Source of the DNA: Coprenecus sp902388455
GTDB lineage: Bacteria > Bacteroidota > Bacteroidia > Bacteroidales > UBA932
Length of the DNA: 64,000 nucleotides
Reading direction: 5' to 3'
Assembly (NCBI GenBank): GCA_963931615.1
Contig: OZ007032.1
Location: 1,178,001-1,242,000 of the forward strand
The stretch's first letter is position 1. The number at the start of each line of letters is the position of its first letter. Made by a program: the position numbers and the translations under genes. This document shows positions 42,657-51,501 of the stretch, in pieces. A model generated the notes under the pieces. It was given only the letters and a program-made list of their open reading frames with translations. It had not been told where the DNA came from and searched no databases.

Positions 42657-44797
42657 GCGTAGGAATGCATACCGCCGAGGAAAAAGTTGACACCGAAGTA
42701 GGTAATCAGCACGCACAGGAATGCGGCGGCGCTGTACCAGTGGAATGCCCGGGGGGCGGCAAGAAACCTCAGGGAACGGGAGTGCAGCGCGGCCGCATAC
42801 ACGATAATCGTAATCAGGGCCCACACCTCCTTTGGATCCCAGGCCCAGTAGCGCCCCCATGATACATTGGCCCATACCGCACCGATGACAGTACCGGTAA
42901 CCAGCAGAAATAGCGCCGGATACAGCAGCAGTCTGCCTACATCCGCCAGGGATGAGGACGCTTCCTGCGCTTCAGGAGAAGAGCCGCGTCCGGCCCATAT
43001 ACCCATCACTCCATTGAGGGCCAGCAGCCCAAGGAGAGAATAGGATATCATCATACAGGCCACATGGACAGAAAGCAGAGGTGAGGACAGTACCGGCATC
43101 AGCGACGTCATCCCAGGATCAGACTCTCCTATCGATGCTACCAGAAGTGCGAAACCGCACATCAGCATGGCGAAAGGCTGTATTACCGGTAGCTTTCGGA
43201 ACAAAGCGAGGGACAGCACGCATGATGACCATGCTATCATCATCATGGTCTCGAATCCGTTGCTCATGGGCACGTGCCCCGAAGCCACCCATCTGAGTAT
43301 CAACAGGAGGGTCAGATATAGAAAGAACACGCCCGTCAGTATCGCCGCGGGGCGCACGCTCCTGCTGCAGACTCTGCGCAAGGCCGGAGACGTCATACCT
43401 GCACAAGTCAGAACGAAAAGCAGAATCCCTGCGGTGAGGGCCGCCACCGCCGCAGGCTTGGGACGGTCAACGGTATTGTACAGCTGCTCCGCCTGCCATA
43501 CGGTATTGGTGGGAAGATTGTCCGCTCCGCATTTTTCCTCCTGCCACATCCGTAGCTTCGCAAGCACTTCCGAAGCCCCGTCATAGTCCCCGAGAACCAC
43601 ATCTTCCCGCACCAGTCCCAACACCTTGCGGACAAAAAGCCATTCTCCGCTGTCCATGTCAAATGGAAGCGTATCCGTCGATGCGTACCACATCACATTC
43701 CCATCCTCCCCGACGTATGGGAAAATCCTGATTATAGACCATGTAGCAGCCATACTCACCACCTGAAACAGTTCCTCCTCCGGATTCAGATCCGTCAGAG
43801 GCAGCCGTCCACGGCCCTTCACCTCTATCATCGGTTCCCGTTTCCAGCTGTCGTAGTAGAACATCCAGCCGGAAAGCACCTGCTGCGGAGTGAGCCCCCT
43901 GTATGACTGGCGTCCGGTAAGTTTCATAGTGAATTCACGGGCGAGAGTCCGGACGGAGGTAACCCGGTCGTTGTAATAGACATACAGCTCTCCGAAATCC
44001 TCCGCAAGGTCTTTGGGAAGCGTCTTGGGTATATCCCCGCGGCCTGATGAGCAGGAGGCCAGCAGCAGCACCCCGGCAAAGACGGCGATTCCCTTGGACA
44101 CCCTCCGCAAGGCAGTACGGAAGCTCCCTGAGGGATTGAAGAAATGCAGTATCATGCTTCCTATCAGTAAAATAAATCCGGAATAGGTCAATGCAATGCC
44201 CCAGATGTCCCTGCTCACTGACAGAGTCGTCCCCTGCAGATCGGTATCGTAGGACGCCTGGTAGAAACGGTATCCGCGGTGACGGCATATCCGGTTCATC
44301 GACACCTCCCGCTCCAGTTCCTGCCCGGCATCGTGTATGACGATAAGGCTGCGGTAATCCATCGGGGCGGTTGTCCCGCGGTAAAAGTCTATCTTAAATT
44401 CCTTCAGGGAGACATCGAATGGCAGTGCCTTGATGCTCCCGTCATCACAATCAAATGTTCTTACAGTTTCTCCGTCCGTGCGCAGATGCAGGGTCCCCTT
44501 CTCCCCCACGAGAAATGTCATGAGCGCCCCCATGAGTATGAAGACAAATGACAGGTGCATGGCGCTGACCGCCAAGGGAAGAGTATGGCCGCAGCGTACA
44601 ATGGCAACTGTGCATGCAGCCACGGCCAGCACCCACAGCAGGGCAAATACCGGCGAGCGGTATACATACTCAAAAACAACCCCGCTACCGCAGGATTTCT
44701 CCAGTACGGTAGCGAGGATCAGAATTGCAGTCAGGACTGCAGCTGCCCCGAATGCAGTGTATTTTACTATCTTGTCCAATTGCTTAGATGGCTTCAA
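42653..44797 (-). CDS. Cytochrome c assembly protein, ResB-CcsA fusion
   Basis: 714 residues. The N-terminal half is ResB-like, with membrane spans near 15-35, 50-68 and 75-95 and a large periplasmic part. The C-terminal half is CcsA-like with about eight spans and the haem-handling WWD-type motif WGRYWAWDPKEVWALI near 660. It exports haem and attaches it to CXXCH motifs of c-type cytochromes (system II). It is last in an operon whose preceding gene encodes a protein with two CXXCH motifs, probably its client. It overlaps that gene by 14 bases. Confidence 0.87.
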   Translation of the reverse strand: MKPSKQLDKIVKYTAFGAAAVLTAILILATVLEKSCGSGVVFEYVYRSPVFALLWVLAVAACTVAIVRCGHTLPLAVSAMHLSFVFILMGALMTFLVGEKGTLHLRTDGETVRTFDCDDGSIKALPFDVSLKEFKIDFYRGTTAPMDYRSLIVIHDAGQELEREVSMNRICRHRGYRFYQASYDTDLQGTTLSVSRDIWGIALTYSGFILLIGSMILHFFNPSGSFRTALRRVSKGIAVFAGVLLLASCSSGRGDIPKTLPKDLAEDFGELYVYYNDRVTSVRTLAREFTMKLTGRQSYRGLTPQQVLSGWMFYYDSWKREPMIEVKGRGRLPLTDLNPEEELFQVVSMAATWSIIRIFPYVGEDGNVMWYASTDTLPFDMDSGEWLFVRKVLGLVREDVVLGDYDGASEVLAKLRMWQEEKCGADNLPTNTVWQAEQLYNTVDRPKPAAVAALTAGILLFVLTCAGMTSPALRRVCSRSVRPAAILTGVFFLYLTLLLILRWVASGHVPMSNGFETMMMIAWSSCVLSLALFRKLPVIQPFAMLMCGFALLVASIGESDPGMTSLMPVLSSPLLSVHVACMMISYSLLGLLALNGVMGIWAGRGSSPEAQEASSSLADVGRLLLYPALFLLVTGTVIGAVWANVSWGRYWAWDPKEVWALITIIVYAAALHSRSLRFLAAPRAFHWYSAAAFLCVLITYFGVNFFLGGMHSYA

Positions 44798-46415
44798 TGA
44801 ATTTTACAACAGCATCGCGGTCCTCCTTGCTCAACTCGCGGAACTTCTCTACAGACTGGCGTGCGTGACTCTGCGCATTGCCGTGCCACATGATGGCCTC
44901 TACCACGTTACGGGCGCGGGCATCGTGCAGGCGGTCGCTGTGTCCCGAGCATATCAGGGACAGACCTCTGCCCCAGAGAGGGGTCGTGCGGCACCATCCG
45001 CCGCGGATATCGTTCTGCATGAAAAGCTGGTGCTGGATCAAGTCGCTGTAAGGCCAGATAGTCTGGTTGGGATATTTCGGCAGCTCTGTATCGCCGCGGG
45101 CGAAAAAGTTATTGGGATCGTTGAACTCGTCAGGTCCGGTAGTCCATGAAGGACGGTGGCAGGTGGCACAGCCGATTTCGCGGAAAAGCTGACGGCCGCG
45201 CTGTACATCCTCGTCATCAAGGTTTCGTGCGGCAGGTACGGCCAGGCCGCGGTGCCAGATCATCAGGTCGGTATACTCTTCATCGCTCATTTCAACGGGA
45301 AGGTCCTGGGCCATCAGGAAATTGTAGATATCGGCCTCCACGTCACCGGTACGCCATCTGTCCTTGGCTTCGGGATACTTTGTCTCGAAGTTATCCAGGA
45401 AGGCATAGAAGCCGTTCTGAACATCGGGATCCTGGGAAGCAGTAGTGGCGTATGCCGCGGTCATATAGTGGTAGCGGCGGTCGCTGCGGGTAACATTGGT
45501 GATGTTCCAGATAGCATTGGCACCGGGACCATCCTGCAGAGCGCCGCGGGAGAGGGCGTAGGTAAAGCGGAATGGATGCTGCTCGCCATCACCCTGAAGA
45601 GTGTTTGAATACTGCTTCACCCACTCGCCTCCGGAGAAAAATGCCGGATTGATGGGGATGCCCATAGCCTCTTCCTTTGCGTACTGGGCCTTCAGGGAAT
45701 CGTCGGGGATAGCGTCCAGCAGACCTGTACCGTAGATTCCGATAGTGGTCTCAAGCCGCACGCCCACCTGGGAATGAGGGATGTCCGTGCCGCCGGACTG
45801 GATAGGCACGTAGAAAGCGCTCTCGGGTATGGTCACTTCCGGATAGATAAGCTCGTATGTTTCCCCATCCGGAAACTTGTTGCCCCATTCGTCCACGTAT
45901 GTGAGCCACTGGATGGTTATCTGATCCTCGTCCAGAGGGGCCTTGAAAGGCTCCACCGCCGCAGTCTGAGGCATACCGGTGAGGGAGGACAGATAAGCAT
46001 CGTTGCTCTTGTCATAGACTACCAGCAGATAGCCGTTGCCCCAGTCGTCCCAGCGGTAGCGTTCCATGCGCTTGCCGTGACCGTATCCGGGGTGGCAGGC
46101 CTGACAGGAATTGCGGATGTAGAGCGGACCGAGACCGTCGAAAGGCTCGGCGGTCTGGGTATAGGAGCGCTCAAAGAAATACTCGCCGTATTTGAATCGG
46201 TCGGTGAGACCGGCTTTTTCTACGGCAGGAGCAGGGTCCTCAAATGCCGATGCAGATGAGTTGAATGTAGTTCCGAGAAGACCTCCGGCGTATATCTCGG
46301 GATTAACATCAGGATCCGTTCCGTTGTTGTCAGGATCCTTGCCGTTGGGGTCTTCATGGCAGGCTGTCAAGGCAATGGCTGCGGCTGCCAGTAATGAAAG
46401 GTATCTGAATTTCAT
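44784..46415 (-). CDS. Di-haem oxidoreductase lipoprotein (thiol-oxidoreductase-like)
   Basis: 543 residues with a lipoprotein signal (ALTACHED; Cys at 19). Two haem c motifs: CQACH at 104-108 and CATCH near 413. The family (di-haem oxidoreductases related to MauG-like peroxidases) occurs in Bacteroidetes next to imelysin genes. It likely acts on the periplasmic side or on the cell surface in electron transfer linked to iron or another metal. Its haem would be attached by the downstream ResB-CcsA fusion. It lies six bases from the imelysin gene. Confidence 0.87.
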   Translation of the reverse strand: MKFRYLSLLAAAAIALTACHEDPNGKDPDNNGTDPDVNPEIYAGGLLGTTFNSSASAFEDPAPAVEKAGLTDRFKYGEYFFERSYTQTAEPFDGLGPLYIRNSCQACHPGYGHGKRMERYRWDDWGNGYLLVVYDKSNDAYLSSLTGMPQTAAVEPFKAPLDEDQITIQWLTYVDEWGNKFPDGETYELIYPEVTIPESAFYVPIQSGGTDIPHSQVGVRLETTIGIYGTGLLDAIPDDSLKAQYAKEEAMGIPINPAFFSGGEWVKQYSNTLQGDGEQHPFRFTYALSRGALQDGPGANAIWNITNVTRSDRRYHYMTAAYATTASQDPDVQNGFYAFLDNFETKYPEAKDRWRTGDVEADIYNFLMAQDLPVEMSDEEYTDLMIWHRGLAVPAARNLDDEDVQRGRQLFREIGCATCHRPSWTTGPDEFNDPNNFFARGDTELPKYPNQTIWPYSDLIQHQLFMQNDIRGGWCRTTPLWGRGLSLICSGHSDRLHDARARNVVEAIMWHGNAQSHARQSVEKFRELSKEDRDAVVKFIEAI

Positions 46416-46421
46416 AGTCTG

Positions 46422-47588
46422 TTACTCTGCGTTGCGTACGGCATCCTTGGCCTGGCCGAGAACCTCGTCGAGAGCCTTGCAGGCCTCGCTTGCCTCACCG
46501 GCCGAAGGGTCGTTGATATTGTTGACGAAAGGAGCTTTCATGGCCTGAATCTTGGCGAGAGCATTGTCGATAGCGGCCATCACCGCATCATCCACTGACT
46601 TGTTGTGCTCTGCCAGAAAGCCGTGAAGGGAATTGGCCTCGTCACGGTTTCCCTCGATGCCGCCCATATAGACGCTCTGGATGCTGATTATATTGTCATA
46701 GAAGTCCTGAATCGACTTATGGCTGTAGGGAGACTCGATATAGTTGGGGTCCTCTCCCGAATAAGGCTTGCCTATCTTCATGGTGCCCACCTCGTCTGCG
46801 ATGGTCTTGCAGCCGTCGATAATAGCCTCCATGGCCGAGGTCATGCTGCTGTAGGAACTTCCGGGCTTGCCGGCATTGAGCATATTGTCTCCGTATGAGG
46901 AAGTCCCGCCGTTGACAGTGTAAGGGAGCTCAAGCTGGTCAGCCACTTTTTCCAGACGCTCTGCAGCGACTCCGTCTTCACCTGCCCAGCCGAGTTCCAT
47001 CTGCCAGCAGCGGTTGCGCAGGTCGCCTGCCACTGCAGCGGCATAGATGAGATGCAGCTCATTGATATCGGCTACATTCTTAGGACCGCCGTTCTCAAAA
47101 AGGATGTACTCGATGCCATGGAAACCCAGAACGGTGTTGCCGAGATTGTCACCGGCAAACTGATCGCCGCCCTCGCCGTTCATGGCATTGATCTGGTCAG
47201 TGTTGCTCAGAGCCATATTGAGGGCGTCCACATCGAGAGGCCATGAGTCGATGTGAGGGTCCACTCCGAAATCCGTGGCCGGTCCGAAAAGGAAGGCCTC
47301 ACTTTTTTCCCACCAGGCGCGGGCTTCAAGGAATTTCTCGCAGGTGGCCTCCAAGGTGGCCTGGGACTTGTCTTCCTTGAGCTGCTGCAGCAGAGTTTCC
47401 AGCTCGGCCGTTGATGTAGAAAGAGCCTTATAGGTAGGAATTACAGTTTCGTTGACAAAGCGGTCGGCGATTTTGGCGAACTGCTCATCGTAGGGGTTGG
47501 TGATGTCCGTCTCTCCTCCGTTCTGCTCACAGGATGCGGCGCCGGCAAATACCAATGCTGCTGCCGCGAAATAGATAAACTTTTTCAT
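46422..47588 (-). CDS. Imelysin-family lipoprotein (peptidase M75 fold)
   Basis: 388 residues with a lipoprotein signal (FAGAASCEQNG; Cys at 20). The GxHxxE motif of imelysins is present as GFHGIEYILF near 163, within a helical fold. Imelysins such as IrpA or EfeO take part in iron uptake and are not proven peptidases. It is the second gene of the operon, after a porin and before the di-haem oxidoreductase, which together suggest uptake and redox handling of iron. Confidence 0.9.
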   Translation of the reverse strand: MKKFIYFAAAALVFAGAASCEQNGGETDITNPYDEQFAKIADRFVNETVIPTYKALSTSTAELETLLQQLKEDKSQATLEATCEKFLEARAWWEKSEAFLFGPATDFGVDPHIDSWPLDVDALNMALSNTDQINAMNGEGGDQFAGDNLGNTVLGFHGIEYILFENGGPKNVADINELHLIYAAAVAGDLRNRCWQMELGWAGEDGVAAERLEKVADQLELPYTVNGGTSSYGDNMLNAGKPGSSYSSMTSAMEAIIDGCKTIADEVGTMKIGKPYSGEDPNYIESPYSHKSIQDFYDNIISIQSVYMGGIEGNRDEANSLHGFLAEHNKSVDDAVMAAIDNALAKIQAMKAPFVNNINDPSAGEASEACKALDEVLGQAKDAVRNAE

Positions 47589-47623
47589 TTTTCCTTTACG
47601 TTATTTGTTTGTTAATGTATCTG

Positions 47624-48952
47624 CTATTTGAAAAATCCGGCGTAGGCTATGCCTATCGAAACCGACGGTTCGTCAATATACTGGCTCTTCAGGAAGCGGT
47701 GGGAATATTCGACCTTTATGACGATCTCGTCGATAGGATAATAATTGATACCCACCGCTATACGGTGCTTGTCAGTCCACGGATAATCTGTAGTGGCCGG
47801 AGCCGGGATATAGGAATCATAATACTCGTACCGCCCGAAGACATAGAATTTCTGTTTCCCGGAAAGCTTGTTCACAGCAGAGAAAATGTCGTAACCGGCC
47901 TCTACCCCGCCTGCCATTGCAGCCTGCCCCACAAGAGTATGCTTGTAGGGAGACTCCGTACTGTTCATGGACGAACTGTTCCAGGCGCCTATCAGCTGTG
48001 CGTCCTTAAGATATCCGTAATCGTAATTGCCCCTGACTACAAGTCCGTGTCCCTGATACTCGAAATCGAAGGCTCCTATCATCACCGTGCCCTTTACTCC
48101 GGCATAGCGGGAACGCTCCTCAGTCACTATATCATTGTTGAAACTGTTGCCGATATAACCGCTCAGGCTCATCCGCAGACCCTTTACCGAGTAATTGTCC
48201 ACTCTGAACGCTCCGGCAAGATGATTTGCGGGCTTGAACTCGTAGGGTGAGGCCGAGCCTCCGTGGACCCATTCTGAATTACTGAAAAACACTGAGTTAA
48301 GTCCCGGCAGCAGCTGAACCTCATACCTCCAGTCCCCTGCGCGGCCCCACAGACTGATACCGGTTTCGTGCCAGGTGCAAGGAATGATGGTGTTCTCGCC
48401 CTCGGGACGATAAGCTGTGAAAAACTCCGTCGGCAGATGCTTGTTATTGGTCGCACCGACCGGCACCACGATATGTCCCATTCTCAGATTGAGTTCCGGC
48501 ATGAACTCCTTCTGTATCCAGAACTGCTCCAAAGCCACCTCTCCTCCCCTCTCTATCTCCCTCTCGAACTCACCGGCTTCCTCGTTCTCCATCTCCACTG
48601 CAGCCTCTACACCCCCATGCTCGAATTCAATCTCAGTTCCCAATGTCCATCCTTTACCGAAATCATAGCCCAGCATAATTACCACGTGCGGCAGATCAAA
48701 GCGTGCATGACCCTTCGAATCGCGGTAACTGTCAGGGAACTGATATCGGAAAACATTGTCACTGTAGAAATTATATGTTCCCACGGCCTCACCGTAGCCA
48801 CCTACTGTCAGACGGGAAAATGCCTTGGTCCACTTGCTTTCCTGCCTTGCAGACGTATCCGCCGCTGCGTATGCTTCGGCCAAGACTTGCGGCGCCCACA
48901 TACCTGCGGCAGTCAAGACAGTGATTGTCAGAACTATTGTCCTTAATTTCAT
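47624..48952 (-). CDS. Outer-membrane porin of the imelysin operon
   Basis: 442 residues with a signal peptide and a beta-barrel pattern of alternating strands; the protein ends in an aromatic residue two from the C-terminus (AYAGFFK). The segment LTVGGYGEAVGTYNFYSDN and DLPHVVIMLGYDFGKGWTLGTEIEFEHGG are typical of Bacteroidetes porins of the OprP/OprO-like type. A Glu-rich extracellular loop (VEAAVEMENEEAGEFEREIE) could attract cations. It is the first gene of the operon and follows a clear promoter. Confidence 0.83.
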   Translation of the reverse strand: MKLRTIVLTITVLTAAGMWAPQVLAEAYAAADTSARQESKWTKAFSRLTVGGYGEAVGTYNFYSDNVFRYQFPDSYRDSKGHARFDLPHVVIMLGYDFGKGWTLGTEIEFEHGGVEAAVEMENEEAGEFEREIERGGEVALEQFWIQKEFMPELNLRMGHIVVPVGATNNKHLPTEFFTAYRPEGENTIIPCTWHETGISLWGRAGDWRYEVQLLPGLNSVFFSNSEWVHGGSASPYEFKPANHLAGAFRVDNYSVKGLRMSLSGYIGNSFNNDIVTEERSRYAGVKGTVMIGAFDFEYQGHGLVVRGNYDYGYLKDAQLIGAWNSSSMNSTESPYKHTLVGQAAMAGGVEAGYDIFSAVNKLSGKQKFYVFGRYEYYDSYIPAPATTDYPWTDKHRIAVGINYYPIDEIVIKVEYSHRFLKSQYIDEPSVSIGIAYAGFFK

Positions 48953-48981
48953 ACTTATTGCCTTTACAGAATTTACGGCTG

Positions 48982-48989
48982 CAAAGGTA
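48982..48989 (-). promoter_or_regulatory. Promoter -7 box of the porin-imelysin operon
   Basis: On the minus strand TACCTTTG matches TAnnTTTG exactly, 29 bases before the ATG at 48952. No Fur-like box was recognised. Confidence 0.65.
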
Positions 48990-49130
48990 CCGCCGGCCGC
49001 TCAGGCGGACAATCACAACAAGTTGGTATTTCCGATGCAAAACCTAACCATTTTTTGCAGCAGCGGCAGTCATCCGTAAAACCGTCACCTACCCCAGTAA
49101 AACAGGTATCCGTTTTAAAACATATACCGC

Positions 49131-49138
49131 TATCTTTG
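49131..49138 (+). promoter_or_regulatory. Promoter -7 box four bases from the start codon of the FMN reductase
   Basis: TATCTTTG fits TAnnTTTG and ends four bases before the ATG at 49143, so the transcript would start at or near the A of the ATG. The 70 bases upstream are almost the same as those before the chimeric gene at 32773. Confidence 0.55.
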
Positions 49139-49142
49139 CAAC

Positions 49143-49679
49143 ATGAAAAAGATACTGGTAATATCATCGAGCCTGCGCCGCAACAGTAACTCCGACGCAC
49201 TGGCAGAGGCCTTTGCCAAAGGTGCGGCTGAGGCCGGCAATGAAGTTGAGACTATTACATTAAAGGGAAAGGAACTGCATTTCTGCACGGGCTGTCTGGC
49301 CTGCCAGAAAACTCAGAGATGCGTTATCGCAGACGATGCACCGGCCATCGTGGATAAAATGTATGCGGCGGATGTCATCGCTTTTGCTACGCCCATCTAC
49401 TACTATGAGATGTGCGGCCAGCTGAAGACTCTTCTCGACCGTGCCAATCCGCTGTTCACCACGGATTATCATTTCAGGGACATCTATTTCCTGAGTTCGG
49501 CCGCCGAGGAGGACCCCAAGACTCCAGAACGCGCCGTCACAGGATTAAGCGGCTGGATCGAATGCTTTGAGAACGCCAGGTTCGCTGGTTCTGTATTTGC
49601 CGGAGGCGTGAATGCCCCGGGAGAAATAGAAGGACATGCGGCAGTGGAGACGGCATACAGGATGGGAAAGGCCGTCTGA
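49143..49679 (+). CDS. Flavodoxin-family NAD(P)H-dependent FMN reductase
   Basis: 178 residues. Phosphate-binding loop SSSLRRNSNSDAL near 8-20, then FCTGCLACQ with the conserved cysteines (about 47-52) and FATPIYYYEMCGQLKTLLDR, all typical of NADPH-dependent FMN reductases of the flavodoxin fold. Cytoplasmic oxidoreductase; substrate unknown. Its 5' end and promoter have a truncated duplicate at 32700-32908. It is divergent in direction from the AraC regulator at 49861, which may control it. Confidence 0.87.
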   Translation: MKKILVISSSLRRNSNSDALAEAFAKGAAEAGNEVETITLKGKELHFCTGCLACQKTQRCVIADDAPAIVDKMYAADVIAFATPIYYYEMCGQLKTLLDRANPLFTTDYHFRDIYFLSSAAEEDPKTPERAVTGLSGWIECFENARFAGSVFAGGVNAPGEIEGHAAVETAYRMGKAV

Positions 49680-49860
49680 CGGGTCTTAATTTCTACTGAC
49701 AATCCACTCCCATACAGGCATCGCTACTATTCGCGATATTAAACTGCCGATAATTAGGCAAAATATACTGATTTCACTGCCGATATTACAGGAATCTTTT
49801 GGATATCTTCCGTGAAAGATCCTGCAAGTATGATTTACCGTTTCTGCAAGACTTTTTATA

Positions 49861-50760
49861 TCAGTTCCGCAGTCGCTGGCAGAACTCCGACGGCGTAACC
49901 CCCTCCTGCTTCTTGAACATCCGGCTGAAATGCTGGGGGTATTCGAAGCCGAGGCGGTCGGATACTTGGGAGACGGTTTCCCCTGCCGCCAGCCCGTTCT
50001 TGGCAAGCTGGATGACGAACTGGCGGATGTGGTTGCTCGCCGTGTCTCCGGTGGTTTTCTTGATGACATCGCCGAAATAGTTGGGCGACATGCAGAGTTT
50101 GTCGGCGCAATACTGCACTGTGGGCAGGCCAATGGTATACTGGAGGCTGTCTTCGAAATAGTCGCGGAGCAGGCGGTCGAAGCGGACGAGGATGTCGGAG
50201 TTCTCTATTTTCCGGGTGACGAACTGGCGGTTGTAGAACCGCTGGCAGAAGTTGAGAGCCAGTTCGATGTAGCCCACGAGGATGGCCCGCTGAAGTTCGT
50301 CCGGCTTCTTGCCCAGTTCCTCGCGTATCTGACGCATCAGGGAGGCCAGGATGTCGTGCTCCTCTTCGGTCATGTGCAGGGCCTCGTTGATACGGTAATC
50401 GAAGAAAGAATACTCCCGGATGCGCTTTTCAAGCGGGAAGCCGTGCAGCAGGTCCGGGTGGAAAAGCAGTGCCCAGCCCGTCAGCATCACCTCCTCCCCA
50501 TTGTCCTCCTTGCCGCCCACCTGTCCGGGAGCCACGCAGATTACCGTACCCTTCTTGTAATCATACTTGCCGCAGCCGTATGCCAGGTCTATCTCCGCCT
50601 CATCGTGGAAGAAGATGCCGTACACACCGTAATCATTCAGGCTGTGGCGCACGGGCGACACCTCGGCATAGTCAATGACGCTGACCAACGGATGCTGCTC
50701 TACGCATCCAACGTAGCGGGCATAGTCGTTGACGTTCCTTACTTTCAGTATCTTGCTCAT
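49861..50760 (-). CDS. AraC-family transcriptional regulator
   Basis: 299 residues. Cupin-like N-terminal sensor (EQHPLVSVIDYAEVSP near 21; CVAPGQ near 86) and a C-terminal AraC domain with two helix-turn-helix units (TVQYCADKLCMSPNYFGDVIKKTTG and VSQVSDRLGFEYPQHFSRMFKKQEG). It is a full-length paralogue of the regulator at 31221, which has lost its normal N-terminal frame. It overlaps by four bases the remains of a KilA-N gene and is probably on the same transcript. It is a likely regulator of the repeated promoters at 51163 and 52289. Confidence 0.88.
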   Translation of the reverse strand: MSKILKVRNVNDYARYVGCVEQHPLVSVIDYAEVSPVRHSLNDYGVYGIFFHDEAEIDLAYGCGKYDYKKGTVICVAPGQVGGKEDNGEEVMLTGWALLFHPDLLHGFPLEKRIREYSFFDYRINEALHMTEEEHDILASLMRQIREELGKKPDELQRAILVGYIELALNFCQRFYNRQFVTRKIENSDILVRFDRLLRDYFEDSLQYTIGLPTVQYCADKLCMSPNYFGDVIKKTTGDTASNHIRQFVIQLAKNGLAAGETVSQVSDRLGFEYPQHFSRMFKKQEGVTPSEFCQRLRN

Positions 50761-51110
50761 AATATATTTGTGAGGATTACTTCAACAATTTGCGGCTGTT
50801 TATATCCTCCAATATTTGCATTTGCTGTATGGCGATTTGGTTTAGTCGGATGAGCCGTTCTCGTTGCGGGAGCCCGTACGGCTTGCATTCTAAAGTGGTC
50901 GAATTCGACCACTTTAAAATTGGGATTGTGAATCATCTCCCAGGTCCCCAGGAACTCAATCGTATATCTGTTACGTATCCAATTCTTGATAACATCAGCG
51001 GCACGGCTGTCCCCATCTTTGGCGCTTGCCATATCTGTCAGCGAAATATAATCGTGGTCGCTATAATTTATCACGGTTATATTTGTATTCATTACTGTTA
51101 TCTTAGCCAT
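50757..51110 (-). pseudogene. KilA-N domain gene with internal deletion and frameshift
   Basis: From the ATG at 51110, MAKITVMNTNITVINYSDHDYISLTDMA through WEMIHNPNFKVVEFDHF is the start of a KilA-N DNA-binding domain. After FDHF the rest of the domain is missing. The following bases, read in a different frame, give CKPYGLPQRERLIRLNQIAI and QQMQILEDINSRKLLK, ending in TAA at 50777-50779, which looks like the helical C-terminus of the same protein. So the middle has been deleted and the frame broken at about 50905. As read, the product is 117 residues with an unrelated tail. Confidence 0.65.
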
Positions 51111-51130
51111 AATAAAATGATTTGCTGTCA

Positions 51131-51138
51131 CAAAAGTA
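51131..51138 (-). promoter_or_regulatory. Promoter -7 box of the KilA-N/AraC transcript
   Basis: TACTTTTG on the minus strand fits TAnnTTTG, 20 bases upstream of the ATG at 51110. Confidence 0.5.
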
Positions 51139-51162
51139 ATGAAATATCCTAATTTTTCCGTA

Positions 51163-51230
51163 AAAATGGTACGCTTCCCCCATTTATGGTTACGGCATTC
51201 CGCATTGTTCCGGTGTAATTTTGCATCGGA
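51163..51230 (+). promoter_or_regulatory. Repeated promoter/operator, copy A
   Basis: A 68-bp stretch with AAAATGGTACGCTTCCCCCA at one end and GTGTAATTTTGCATCGGA at the other is repeated at 52289-52356 with few changes. It contains a -7 box TAATTTTG (51216-51223). Conservation of the upstream part suggests an operator shared by two transcripts, perhaps bound by the neighbouring AraC regulator. Confidence 0.65.
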
Positions 51231-51249
51231 TAAAAACGAGAAGAACAGC

Positions 51250-51444
51250 ATGGAGCAGAAAACAGCATTACCTGAAAATTTGTGCGCGGACGAGGCGGTG
51301 TGCTTCATCGCAGACCGCCACCACGTTACGCCGCAGCAGCTCTTGCGCTGTTTCATCTACGGAGAGACTTCCATACCCTTGGAGGCTAACGAAGTTGAAA
51401 TTCTAAAAGGGCTGTCCGGCACGGCTGATAGTTTGGATAAATAA
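51250..51444 (+). CDS. Small hypothetical protein
   Basis: 64 residues from the ATG at 51250 (MEQKTALPENLCADEAVCFIADRHHVTPQQLL), 26 bases after the -7 box of repeat copy A. Helical, soluble, with an acidic second half. No family recognised. It is in front of the acetyltransferase gene and probably co-transcribed. Confidence 0.55.
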   Translation: MEQKTALPENLCADEAVCFIADRHHVTPQQLLRCFIYGETSIPLEANEVEILKGLSGTADSLDK

Positions 51445-51501
51445 AAAGTAAGAAGGGGAAATAATAAGTTGATACTAAAGCAATCATTAAAATGCAATAA
51501 T

